DNA of 64,000 nucleotides from Chloroflexota bacterium. GTDB taxonomy: Bacteria; Chloroflexota; Anaerolineae; Aggregatilineales; Phototrophicaceae. The notes beneath the pieces are model-generated. The model was not told the DNA's origin. It worked only from the letters and a program-made list of their open reading frames with translations, and made no database searches. Location of the stretch: positions 20,868 through 84,867 of the forward strand of contig WTGN01000040.1 of assembly GCA_011523545.1 (NCBI GenBank), read 5' to 3'. Shown piece after piece: positions 24,676 through 32,632 of this stretch; positions within the stretch are counted from its first letter, which is position 1, and each line of letters starts with the position of its first letter. Position numbers and translations under genes: made by a program.

Positions 24676-25497
24676 ATGCAGCAGAATGACAGCTTCCGTC
24701 TGGTCGTGCGGCGCGGACCACAGCCCAACCATGCCTTTGAAGTCAGCAAAGACGTCACGACGCTGGGGCGCGATATCAGCAACGATATCGTAATCAACGA
24801 TCGCGAAACCAGCCGTCATCACTTGCGACTGATGCTGGCCGGCGATACGCTGACGATTGAAGATCTCGGCTCGACCAACGGCACCTTTGTCAATGGCAAG
24901 CGCGTCTCCGGCGTGACGCCGCTGCAAAATGGCGACATGATCGGCCTGGGCGAGACGGTGACTCTGGCGCTGGAAAGCGTCAACACGGCGAGCAGCGCGC
25001 CGGCGCCGGCCATGGAAGCGCCCGCGCCATCGCCGGCCCCGCCGGTGGAGCCAAATCTCAGTCCGCCGCCCGCGCCGGAGCCGAACCTAACGCCGCCGCC
25101 CGCCGAGTATGGCCTGCAAGGCGCGACGCCCCCGCCCGCGGACCCCTTTGCGCCGGCCGGCGATGCTTACCCGCCGCAGCAAGCGGCATACCCGGCCTAT
25201 GCGGAACAGCCGGCCGCGCCAGCGCAGCAGCCCCAGTATTATCCACAGCAGCAAGCGGGTTATCAGATGCCGCCGGCGCCGCCGCAAGGGTATCCCGGTT
25301 ACGATTATGATCCCTACGCCGCGCGTGAGGAAAGCAGCGGCACATCGCCCTGGCTGATTCTTGGCTGCTTCGTCTTCTTCATCCTGGTATTCGTCTGCTT
25401 CGCCGGCATCGCCCTGGTTTTGATCGATGTGCTCAATCTCTGGTGCGAGCTGCCGGTGGTGCGGGATGTCGTGCTGGCGCTGGGATTTGGTTGTTGA
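24676..25497 (+). CDS. FHA-domain protein with Pro/Gln-rich linker and membrane anchor
   Basis: Residues about 10-95 form a forkhead-associated domain (TTLGRDISNDIVI, SRHHLRL, DLGSTNGTFVNGKRV), which binds phosphothreonine peptides. A long proline/alanine/tyrosine/glutamine-rich linker (about 110-215) follows, then a C-terminal transmembrane helix (WLILGCFVFFILVFVCFAGIA). It would place the FHA domain in the cytoplasm, probably as a partner of a Ser/Thr kinase that is not in this window. A GAGGAGGG ribosome-binding site precedes the ATG. Confidence 0.9.
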   Translation: MQQNDSFRLVVRRGPQPNHAFEVSKDVTTLGRDISNDIVINDRETSRHHLRLMLAGDTLTIEDLGSTNGTFVNGKRVSGVTPLQNGDMIGLGETVTLALESVNTASSAPAPAMEAPAPSPAPPVEPNLSPPPAPEPNLTPPPAEYGLQGATPPPADPFAPAGDAYPPQQAAYPAYAEQPAAPAQQPQYYPQQQAGYQMPPAPPQGYPGYDYDPYAAREESSGTSPWLILGCFVFFILVFVCFAGIALVLIDVLNLWCELPVVRDVVLALGFGC

Positions 25498-25642
25498 CCC
25501 GCCCGAACGCGCCAACTGATGTTTGTGGGCGGGCCGCCGCCGCGCCGCGCAATATCCACATATGATAAACCGTAAACATATAGTCGCCCTTTGAGGCGCG
25601 CGGGATGCTAGCCTGCGCGCAGACCAATCAAAGGAGCGACCC

Positions 25643-27082
25643 ATGTTCAACTGGCTCACCGACTTTTTCCGCACCCGGCGCGACAAGCTGCGCCCGCGCG
25701 CGCCCCACATCGAACGGGTGGCGGCGCAGAACCGCCACTTCCTCAATCCGCCGCTCGATATGCACAGCGCCCGCGTTTACGAAGGCTCGCCCTGGGTCTA
25801 CGTCGCCATCAACCGCATCGCCGAAGCCGGCGCCCTCGTGCCGCTCAAGGTCTATCGGCTGGCGGGCGAAAAGCGCATCGGCGTTGAGAATCACCCGCTG
25901 GAGACGCTGCTGAGCGCGCCCAATCCGCTGACCAGCCGCTTCGAGCTCTTCGAGCAGACCATCGGCTCGCTGGAATTGCAGGGCAACGCTTACTGGTTCC
26001 TGGCCGGCGATGAACGCGGGCAGCCGCGAGAGATCTGGCTGCTGCGGCCGGACCGCGTGACCATCGTCCCGCATGAGCGGCGTATCGTCGCCGGTTACCT
26101 CTACGAGATCAACGGCGAGCGCATCCCGCTGGACGCCTTGGAAGTGCTGCATTTCCGGCGCTGGCATCCGACCGACGACTTCTACGGCCTCTCGCCCATC
26201 GCGGCGGCGCGCGGCGCGGTGCTCAGCGACCGGCACATGGCCGACTGGAATCGCAACACCTTTGGGCAGGACAATGGCGTGCCGGCCGGCATCGTCAACA
26301 TTAAGGATTTCATCAGCGACACCGACTTCGAGCGGGTCAAGCGCGAATGGCGGGGCAACTACGGCGGCGCGGCACGGCGGACCGCTTTCCTGCGCGGCGG
26401 CGCGATGGAATGGCAGCACATCGGCTTGAGCCACAGCGATCTCGATTTCCTGCAAGGGCGCCAAGCCCAGCGCGACGAAATCCTCAACATCTTCGGCATC
26501 CCGGTCGGCCTGGTCAGCGAGAACGCCACCGAAGCCAACGCCAAAGTCGCCGAGCGCCAATTCATCGAGCGCACGCTCTGGCCCAAACTCGCGCGCATCG
26601 CCCAGAAGATCAGCCAGGAGCTGCTGCCCTTCTACGGCGCGAACCTGGTCGCCGAATACGATGACATCCGCCCGACCGACGCGAAGGCGCGCCTGGAAGA
26701 AATCCGCACGGCCTATCCGCTGCTGAGCATCAATGAGCTGCGGGCCAACTACTTCCAACTGCCGCCGGTGGCCTGGGGGGATGTGGCGGTGAGCCCTCAC
26801 CCCGCGCCCCCATCCGTCGACGACAACCGTAGGGGCGTTTCGCTGGAACGCCCTGATTCGCCGACGCCGGAACACAGCCGCAAGTCGGCCGTCGAAAATG
26901 AACTGGCGCAGTGGGAGCGGTTCGCGCTGAATCGGCTGGAGCGGGCGGAGCAGACGCGTCCCTTTGAGGTGAGTGCGCTGCCGGACGAGCTGGCGTTTGA
27001 GGTCAGCGCGGGGCTGCTGTTCGCGCGGGATCGGGCGAGTGTGAAGAGCGTGTTTGCGGGGGTAAGGGCGGGGCTGGGCTAA
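25643..27082 (+). CDS. Orphan HK97-type phage portal protein
   Basis: The 479-residue protein matches the portal fold (MFNWLTDFF, SPWVYVAINRIAEAGALVPL, NAYWFL, FGIPVGLVSENATEANAKVAERQF). It lacks the usual neighbours: no terminase, prohead protease, capsid or tail gene is within reach. The base composition is that of the host, not of the AT-rich island after it, so it may be a domesticated or relic gene. A GTAG-foot hairpin lies in frame at 26829-26853 and encodes about nine residues between the portal core and the C-terminal tail. AAAGGAG precedes the ATG. Confidence 0.88.
   Translation: MFNWLTDFFRTRRDKLRPRAPHIERVAAQNRHFLNPPLDMHSARVYEGSPWVYVAINRIAEAGALVPLKVYRLAGEKRIGVENHPLETLLSAPNPLTSRFELFEQTIGSLELQGNAYWFLAGDERGQPREIWLLRPDRVTIVPHERRIVAGYLYEINGERIPLDALEVLHFRRWHPTDDFYGLSPIAAARGAVLSDRHMADWNRNTFGQDNGVPAGIVNIKDFISDTDFERVKREWRGNYGGAARRTAFLRGGAMEWQHIGLSHSDLDFLQGRQAQRDEILNIFGIPVGLVSENATEANAKVAERQFIERTLWPKLARIAQKISQELLPFYGANLVAEYDDIRPTDAKARLEEIRTAYPLLSINELRANYFQLPPVAWGDVAVSPHPAPPSVDDNRRGVSLERPDSPTPEHSRKSAVENELAQWERFALNRLERAEQTRPFEVSALPDELAFEVSAGLLFARDRASVKSVFAGVRAGLG
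26829..26853 (+). repeat. GTAG-foot hairpin inside the portal coding sequence
   Basis: GTAGGGGCGTTTC, loop and GGAACGCCC lie within the portal gene and keep the frame open (around residues 396-404, RRGVSLERP). The same arm type, GTTTC/GAAAC, occurs in the intergenic copy at 53234. Confidence 0.8.
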
Positions 27083-27100
27083 GCTCAGAGGAAGGTTGTT

Positions 27101-27355
27101 ATGACCGAATCACCAACAGAAATACTCCTCAGAGAATCCGATGCACCTTTAATCATCTTCCTTTGGCCGCGGCTGTGGTTCGTCGAAACTCTTGAAGGCT
27201 CTCGTATTATTGAATCTGCGCTTGTACTCGGACAGGCAGTTCTTGGATTTATTCTGCTGTTTGTCGCCATCCGCACTTTGTTCTTTGCGGATTTGCGATG
27301 GAGTATCATCGTTTGTGTTCTGTGGAGTTTGTGGCGTTTCGTCATTCATTGGTAG
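27101..27355 (+). CDS. Small two-helix membrane protein
   Basis: This 84-residue protein has two predicted membrane helices (ALVLGQAVLGFILLFVAIRT and a tryptophan-rich IIVCVLWSLWRFVIHW C-terminus). GAGGAAGG lies nine bases before the ATG. No family was recognised. It marks the start of the AT-richer island and is 21 bases upstream of another membrane protein, so they may form a unit. Confidence 0.6.
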   Translation: MTESPTEILLRESDAPLIIFLWPRLWFVETLEGSRIIESALVLGQAVLGFILLFVAIRTLFFADLRWSIIVCVLWSLWRFVIHW

Positions 27356-27376
27356 ATTCCTTTCGGAGGGATGGTA

Positions 27377-27895
27377 ATGAGCAAAGAAACAACGACGTTT
27401 ACGGATCGGGAAAAGAATGTGCTGGGTCTCTTGGACACCAACTTGCGTTCTGCGCACGACGTTATCGGCACACTAGAGCGAAAAGCACAATACTGTTTTA
27501 CATTGATAAGTGCAATGGCGGCGTCTGTCGCACTAATCAACATTAACGTGTTTGAAATCACCCACAGAACGCCCGAAGATGCTGCCATATTGTGCATTGC
27601 GTTCTTCATCGTATTGTATCTTGGTGTAGCCGTATTGTCTATTTTAACGCTCTGGCCAAGAGAAATCGACATTTGTCCATTGGAACCTACGCGCGAGAAC
27701 ATTGAGGGATTGCTAGATGTCGAATGTGTTGATTGGGACACATATTGCAACGAGGTTTTGGCGCAATACGCAGACATTTATCAATGCCACAGAAGCGTGA
27801 TGGAGAAAAAGTCACGATCTCTTGTCTGTTCGTATAGATTGGTAGGCATCGCTATTTTTGTCGTGCTGCTAGAGATTGCTATTTACGTGTTCTAG
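27377..27895 (+). CDS. Three-helix membrane protein, possible defence-effector type
   Basis: The start at 27377 is preferred to 27371 because TCGGAGGG would abut the earlier ATG. The 172-residue protein has an N-terminal helix (LDTNLRSAHDVIGTLERKAQY), two adjacent membrane helices at about 40-60 and 70-92, a soluble acidic segment, and a C-terminal helix (LVGIAIFVVLLEIAIYVF). This layout resembles SLATT-like or Pycsar-type membrane effectors, but no diagnostic motif was seen. It lies in an AT-rich island with restriction-modification and FRG genes, which is what points to defence. Confidence 0.6.
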   Translation: MSKETTTFTDREKNVLGLLDTNLRSAHDVIGTLERKAQYCFTLISAMAASVALININVFEITHRTPEDAAILCIAFFIVLYLGVAVLSILTLWPREIDICPLEPTRENIEGLLDVECVDWDTYCNEVLAQYADIYQCHRSVMEKKSRSLVCSYRLVGIAIFVVLLEIAIYVF

Positions 27896-28056
27896 CAAGT
27901 AAGACAATAGATGATCGGCTTGGCGCAGCTAAGGCAATGCAAAGAATCAGGACTCATCTAAACGTCGTACTCGGCTTGTTGCGCCTCTGAGTTTCCTAAT
28001 CGGCTAACCCTACTCACTCGCCATATTGATAATACAACCCATTTGCACACAGAAAT

Positions 28057-28085
28057 CCTTGCACTCTGTACCTCTGTTGTGAATC
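28057..28085 (-). repeat. CACAGAGG-type repeat copy
   Basis: Read on the minus strand it is ATTCACAACAGAGGTACAGAG. It lies between the convergent membrane and FRG genes. The rest of 27,896-28,110 shows no feature. Confidence 0.55.
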
Positions 28086-28110
28086 AAATCGAGTTCGGTT
28101 GTGTCTGTTG

Positions 28111-28959
28111 CTATTTCTCCGGACTTGGATTCTCATAGCGATCCATTACGGCATCGCGCACATTCTGATGTGTAGGAAACATTGTCCAATCGCAAATGTT
28201 TCTGAGTGTCACGTATCGAGCAAGTTCATTTATATTTGCGGGGGTGAACGTAAGCGTAATTTTCTTATTCGTATTCTTGAATGGAATTCTGGATAATGGC
28301 TCTTCGAAAGACGGCGCATTCGTCCAGCAATTGTCGAGCGATTCGACATCTATCGTTGGATCAAATATGAACAATCCCTGTTGATTCCTTAACGATGGAA
28401 TATGAGTCCAATCATGATGAATGACACCGAAATTCATACGTAAGCTAGGATAATCCAATGCCCAGACAGCAATTTTCTCGGGTGACTGCTCATTTGCATC
28501 AAAGTAGGCCGCATGTGCGCTGGCGCCCGCAAAATATGCTGCCACTAAAGGGTCCCACGTGCAGTCAAGATGCCTAGTGGGTATTTTTGCGTGCCTCGCC
28601 ATAGCAAACGCTATATTCCCAACATCGTATTCATAGGTATTTCTATGTTCTACGAATTCATGTAGGAGCGTTGTCAGCTTAGATCTTGTGTTACTGTTAT
28701 ACAGTGCAATGAATGACATGGCATCAGGAGGTATTATCAGTCCGGCTCGTTGCGAAATGAGCATGAAATCTAATACAATGTTTAGCTCAAATGTGATGTC
28801 TCCAAATCGCTCCCGGTACAAAGTAGGACGTAAATCGAAATCGGAGTCGCCGAGTCCACGATAAACCATCAACTCGATTCCGTAACTGGAACGTGTTTCG
28901 TCAATTGCCTCGATGAACTCGGCAACATTCGTACAAGCAATCTCCGTATACCAAGACAT
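28111..28959 (-). CDS. FRG-domain protein
   Basis: The frame opens at 29034, but the first 25 residues are encoded by a repeat, so ATG 28959 was chosen (282 residues). The FRG signature is clear: MVYRGLGDSDFDLRPTLYR near the N-terminus and HAKIPTRHLDCTWDPLVAAYF in the middle, matching the family's YRG and PTRLLDWT motifs. FRG domains are often near restriction-modification and other defence genes, though their activity is not established. The gene follows the methyltransferase-nuclease stop by 35 bases on the same strand. The AGGA in the repeat is a plausible ribosome-binding site. Confidence 0.88.
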   Translation of the reverse strand: MSWYTEIACTNVAEFIEAIDETRSSYGIELMVYRGLGDSDFDLRPTLYRERFGDITFELNIVLDFMLISQRAGLIIPPDAMSFIALYNSNTRSKLTTLLHEFVEHRNTYEYDVGNIAFAMARHAKIPTRHLDCTWDPLVAAYFAGASAHAAYFDANEQSPEKIAVWALDYPSLRMNFGVIHHDWTHIPSLRNQQGLFIFDPTIDVESLDNCWTNAPSFEEPLSRIPFKNTNKKITLTFTPANINELARYVTLRNICDWTMFPTHQNVRDAVMDRYENPSPEK

Positions 28960-28962
28960 TCT

Positions 28963-28992
28963 CCGTGTCCTCTGTGCCTCTGCGTCCAACTC
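28963..28992 (-). repeat. CACAGAGG-type repeat at the FRG gene start
   Basis: On the minus strand GAGGCACAGAGGACACGGAG ends two bases before the FRG ATG. The repeat family has many copies in this window; here it seems to supply the ribosome-binding site. Confidence 0.65.
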
Positions 28993-28994
28993 CC

Positions 28995-30662
28995 TCAAAT
29001 CAACTCCCGCTGACTCCCCCCATCCCCCTTCCACCTGCTCGCCCGCGCATGCGTCCCATGCTGCGGCGGCATCTCAACGCCCGCGCCATCAAACAAATCC
29101 CCAATCGTCAGAATCTGCAAGCGCCGATACCGCTTCCCCCAGGTGCGCGACTCATACCAGCCGGCCGCTAGCGCCTCTTTCGTCATCGCCCCCGTCGGCG
29201 GCTCCAGCGTGATGAAGACGCCGATGGCCGCGCCCGCATTCTCCATCGCCCCCTTCAATTGCTGCACCTGCCCCGAATTCACCTTGCCCGATTTGACCTG
29301 CACGACCGCTTTCTGCGGCTTCTTCTTGCCCGCTTCGTCTTCATCGAAGAAGTTGATGACGCCGTCAACGCCCTGGTCGGCGCCTTTCTTGCCCCGCCGC
29401 GAGCCAGCCGAGCCGCCCACCGGTTTCGCCCGCAGCAGCGACAGCGCCCACCACTCGAATTGGTAGCGGCCTTCGTTGGCGGAATCTTGCGCCAGCTCGC
29501 GCGCGCCTTCCACCGTCGCCGGCTCGCCGATGACCGCGTAATCCGCCCCCGAGACCAGCTCGAACATATCTTGCAGGCGGTACTTCTGCAGGGCGATTGA
29601 TAGATGAGTAATGTCGATGCCGATCCAGGCCCGCCCCAGCTTATGCGCCGCGGCGATGGCGGTGCCGCAGCCGCAGAAGGGATCGAGCACGATATCGCCT
29701 TCGTTCGACGAAGCGCGGATGATGCGCTCGAGCAGGGCTTCGGGCTTTTGGGTGGGATAGCCGAGGCGTTCTTTTGCGTTGGATCCGAGCGGATTAATGT
29801 CGTCCCAAACGTCCTGTAACGCTACTCCAGGCATCTCGTCCAAGTAACGCTTGTATGCCGGGACATTACCGGGTTTCGTCTGGACAACTCGGCCCTCCAT
29901 GATTAACTGCTTCATTTTCTCTTGGCTGTATCGCCAATGCCGTGACACACCCATTACCTCGTAGAATGGATTGCCTTTTGACGCACCGCCGGGGCCTGTC
30001 AGATTGTCTAACCTATAACGTCGGCCATCATCGTCGACTTTGTTATACATTTTGTTGATATAGCTGTCATCGTATGGCGTGTATACCGAATGACGAGTTG
30101 CAAACTCGCTCTTGGTATAGAACAGCATCACGTCGTGGATTCTTCCCATATGTAAAACATTGCCCTGTGTGCGGTCGCTGTGGGCCGATGTTCGCTTCCA
30201 AACAATTTCGTTTTGGAAATTCTGCCCGCCGAAAATGGTATCCAAGATGAGCTTCAAATAATGACTCGCGGTCGGATCGCAATGCAGATACAAACTCCCC
30301 GTCGGCTTCAAGACCCGATGCAGCTCGACCAGGCGCGCGGTCATCATCACCAAGTAGGCCATCATCTGGTTGCGCTCGATCAGGTTCATCAGCGCTTCGA
30401 TGGCGGTGGCCACCTTGTGCGGCGCGTCCATGATGAGCTCGTCGTAGGTCGCTTCGGCCGTTTCGCCCCAATGCCAGGTGTCTTCGAAGGCGGTGATCTG
30501 CGCTTCGCTGTCGGCGCCGCTCTCCGACTTGAAGAGCACGTTGTAATTGCGGTTGCTGTTGAAGGGCGGGTCGAGGTAGATGAGGTCGACGCACTCATCG
30601 GGGAAGTACTCGCGGTTGCGCAGGATTTCCAGGTTGTCGCCGTAATAGAGCCGGTTGTTCAT
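28995..30662 (-). CDS. DNA methyltransferase fused to an Mrr-like nuclease domain
   Basis: Residues 1-360 are an amino-group DNA methyltransferase with the beta-class motif order: DPPF (31-34) first and the AdoMet-binding DPFCGCGTA (327-335) late. The middle (about 150-290) is the target-recognition region. Residues about 395-520 resemble Mrr-type PD-(D/E)XK nucleases: [19 protein letters not shown] (Asp433) and VVQVKSGK (Gln455, Lys457). One polypeptide may thus modify and cut, or the nuclease part may act on foreign DNA. The target-recognition segment is visibly AT-richer than both ends. The FRG gene follows as a likely partner. Confidence 0.88.
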   Translation of the reverse strand: MNNRLYYGDNLEILRNREYFPDECVDLIYLDPPFNSNRNYNVLFKSESGADSEAQITAFEDTWHWGETAEATYDELIMDAPHKVATAIEALMNLIERNQMMAYLVMMTARLVELHRVLKPTGSLYLHCDPTASHYLKLILDTIFGGQNFQNEIVWKRTSAHSDRTQGNVLHMGRIHDVMLFYTKSEFATRHSVYTPYDDSYINKMYNKVDDDGRRYRLDNLTGPGGASKGNPFYEVMGVSRHWRYSQEKMKQLIMEGRVVQTKPGNVPAYKRYLDEMPGVALQDVWDDINPLGSNAKERLGYPTQKPEALLERIIRASSNEGDIVLDPFCGCGTAIAAAHKLGRAWIGIDITHLSIALQKYRLQDMFELVSGADYAVIGEPATVEGARELAQDSANEGRYQFEWWALSLLRAKPVGGSAGSRRGKKGADQGVDGVINFFDEDEAGKKKPQKAVVQVKSGKVNSGQVQQLKGAMENAGAAIGVFITLEPPTGAMTKEALAAGWYESRTWGKRYRRLQILTIGDLFDGAGVEMPPQHGTHARASRWKGDGGSQRELI

Positions 30663-30679
30663 GGGTATTCCTTACGAAA

Positions 30680-30745
30680 GTCCCTCCCTCTTTTTGGGAT
30701 GCTCGCCATAGAGATGGCGAGAAGGGATTTAGGGTGGGGGAGCGC
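30680..30745 (-). repeat. C-rich/G-rich dispersed repeat in a leader
   Basis: CTCCCTC arm, TGCTCGCCATAGAGATGGCGA mini-hairpin and AGGGTGGGGG end, a member of the C-rich family. It lies between the predicted promoter and the methyltransferase start. Confidence 0.6.
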
Positions 30746-30749
30746 GTTC

Positions 30750-30757
30750 AGTATAGC
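30750..30757 (-). promoter_or_regulatory. Extended -10 box for the methyltransferase gene
   Basis: On the minus strand TGCTATACT is an extended -10 sequence. It lies about 90 bases upstream of the start codon, with the C-rich repeat in the leader. Confidence 0.4.
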
Positions 30758-30876
30758 ACAGGGGCTGCGACAGTCTGTTGACAGAAGTGGGGCGGGGATA
30801 TATGCTATGGGAGAATTGTGCGGGACTGTCAAGTGTACTTTACATAGGCGCGAACGATAGGCTTTAGGATAATAAC

Positions 30877-31134
30877 ATGGCAACCAGGACAAACGCATTC
30901 ATTCGTGGCTTGGGCGGCATGTTCAGTTGGGTCGATGTGCTGAACCGGCGTCTCTTTGCCGAAACGTCCGCGGAAGCTGAAGCGGAAGCGATACGCGGCT
31001 ATTGGGAAGCGGTAGGCGGCTATATGTACGATGCGATGGGCTCTCATAGCGCAGAATACAGATTCTACCCAGCATCACGCCAAGAGGGAGTATGCCGGAA
31101 GACAGCGAACGACGAGAAACCCTTACCCGAGTAG
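30877..31134 (+). CDS. Small hypothetical protein upstream of the DUF2335-type gene
   Basis: An 85-residue frame starts after AGGATAATAAC, with an alanine/glutamate-rich helix (ETSAEAEAEAIRGYWEAVGG). It overlaps the next gene by 43 bases in another frame, so the C-terminal 14 residues are suspicious. No family was recognised. Confidence 0.45.
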   Translation: MATRTNAFIRGLGGMFSWVDVLNRRLFAETSAEAEAEAIRGYWEAVGGYMYDAMGSHSAEYRFYPASRQEGVCRKTANDEKPLPE

Positions 31135-31511
31135 AAGCGCACTTTGAACAGTATTCGGGTCCGATTCCGCCATCTAAGGAAATGCAAGGACATGAAAACG
31201 TTCTGCCGGGAAGTGCAGATCGTATACTGTCGATGGCGGAGCGTGAGCAATTTTTCCAGATGGCTTATGCAATAGTCGGGCTAATCCTTGGCTTCGTGGC
31301 GGCGTTAGCATTGATTGCCTTGAGCGCCTATATTGTTTCTCTCGGATTTGCCTGGCAAAGTGTGGGCGTCGTCATTGGCAGCATAGCAGGTACGGCTGGC
31401 ACTTTCGTTTACAGTACCCATAGCCGTCGTCAGGCACAGCGCGAAAGGCGCGAAGCATTGCCGAGTCGCCCGCCGCCCCCCGAATTGCCTGAGGCCAGCG
31501 ACCCTAGCTAG
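31092..31511 (+). CDS. DUF2335-type membrane protein
   Basis: The 139-residue protein has the family's YSGPIPPSKEM and LPGSADRILSMAEREQ stretch in a cytoplasmic N-terminal half, then two membrane helices (YAIVGLILGFVAALALIALS and a second at about 97-115) and a basic, proline-rich tail. The function of DUF2335 proteins is unknown; they often sit in accessory regions. It is the last gene of the 27,101-31,511 island. Confidence 0.75.
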   Translation: MPEDSERRETLTRVEAHFEQYSGPIPPSKEMQGHENVLPGSADRILSMAEREQFFQMAYAIVGLILGFVAALALIALSAYIVSLGFAWQSVGVVIGSIAGTAGTFVYSTHSRRQAQRERREALPSRPPPPELPEASDPS

Positions 31512-31697
31512 CCAGTCAGCCCGAATCCGCGCGACCATCCATTCACCCCGCCAACGCCAATCCCTGCTACACTGGCGTCATGCCAGCCTGAATCCGGCCT
31601 TTTGATAAAGCGAGACCATATGAGACAAAAAAATATGCCGTCTATCGATTATCATTCTCATAAACCCGTATCAACGACATCGCATCTGGCGAAACTT

Positions 31698-31775
31698 GTA
31701 GGGGCGAGCCATTGGGTCGCCCGCCAGCTACATTCCAAAATGGCTGTGTGTACGGGCTAGCCGGTGGCTCGCCCA
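31698..31775 (+). repeat. Head-to-head pair of GTAG-foot elements
   Basis: A forward hairpin (31698-31722) and an inverted one (31747-31775, GTGGGCGAGCC on the other strand) enclose about 25 bases. This is REPIN-like. The open frame of the next gene runs back through the pair, but that part is not genuine protein. Confidence 0.7.
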
Positions 31776-31795
31776 CTCGTCTGGAGCTGCTTGAA

Positions 31796-32632
31796 ATGTC
31801 ACTCAACTACCAACGAAAACGCCAACAGCTCGACCGCGACGGCTTCTGCCTGCTCGAAGGCATCATCGGCGAGGCCATGCTGGCGCAGCTGCGGCGGGTC
31901 ACCGACCGGGCGATTGCGCGGCAGGAGGCGGCCCATTTTGAGCGCAACCGCGCCCAGGGCAGCCTGATTCGCGTCACCGAAGAGCCATTTATGGCGCGGC
32001 TCATCGCTTATCGGCCGCTGCTGGCGGCGCTGGCGCGGCTCGGCTTCCCCGCTCCCAAATGGGGCAGCGGCTTCATCATCAGCAAGCCGCCGCATAGCCC
32101 GCCCCTCTTCTGGCATCAAGACGCGCGCTTTTGGAACGACCCCATCAGTTATACCGCGCGCGCAATTCAATGTTTTCTGATGATCTATTTGGTGGATACG
32201 ACGCCGCATAACGGCTGCCTGCGCCTGATCCCGGGCTCGCATTTGAAGCGTCACCGGCTGCATGACGCCCTGCCCGACGCGCATGAAGAGACGCTGAGCC
32301 GCGCCGATGACATGGCGCACCTGGCTTTTCAGCGGGCCGAGGGCGAGGTTGATGTGCCGGTCAAGGCGGGCGATGTGGTCATGGGCAGCGCGCGCCTGCT
32401 GCATGCAGCACATGGCAACCAGAGCGATCAGCATCGCAGCAATATCACGCTCTGGTATTATCCCGATTTCGCCAATCTGCCCGAATCGATACAGGCGTAT
32501 CTGGCGGAAACCGACTGGCCCGCCGAGTGGCAGGCGCGGCATCAGGACTTGCTTGAGCCGCTGCGGCCGGTCTACGCGGGTGACGCCGAGCCGATCACGC
32601 TCAATCGGAAGCCGGGACCCGAGCTGCGTTGA
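31796..32632 (+). CDS. Phytanoyl-CoA dioxygenase (PhyH)-family protein
   Basis: From ATG 31796 the protein has 278 residues. The Fe(II)/2-oxoglutarate oxygenase facial triad is visible: His107 and Asp109 in FWHQDARFW and a distal histidine in LLHAAHGNQS (His203 or His206). GCLRLIPGSHLKRH is the typical PhyH strand. Substrates of bacterial members are diverse and mostly unknown. The frame could start at 31712, but the extra residues come from the repeat pair. It overlaps the convergent glycosidase-like gene by 32 bases. Confidence 0.88.
   Translation: MSLNYQRKRQQLDRDGFCLLEGIIGEAMLAQLRRVTDRAIARQEAAHFERNRAQGSLIRVTEEPFMARLIAYRPLLAALARLGFPAPKWGSGFIISKPPHSPPLFWHQDARFWNDPISYTARAIQCFLMIYLVDTTPHNGCLRLIPGSHLKRHRLHDALPDAHEETLSRADDMAHLAFQRAEGEVDVPVKAGDVVMGSARLLHAAHGNQSDQHRSNITLWYYPDFANLPESIQAYLAETDWPAEWQARHQDLLEPLRPVYAGDAEPITLNRKPGPELR

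Noticed and set aside
25643..27082. Prophage
   Set aside because: Only a portal gene is present; no terminase, capsid, tail, integrase or lysis genes.
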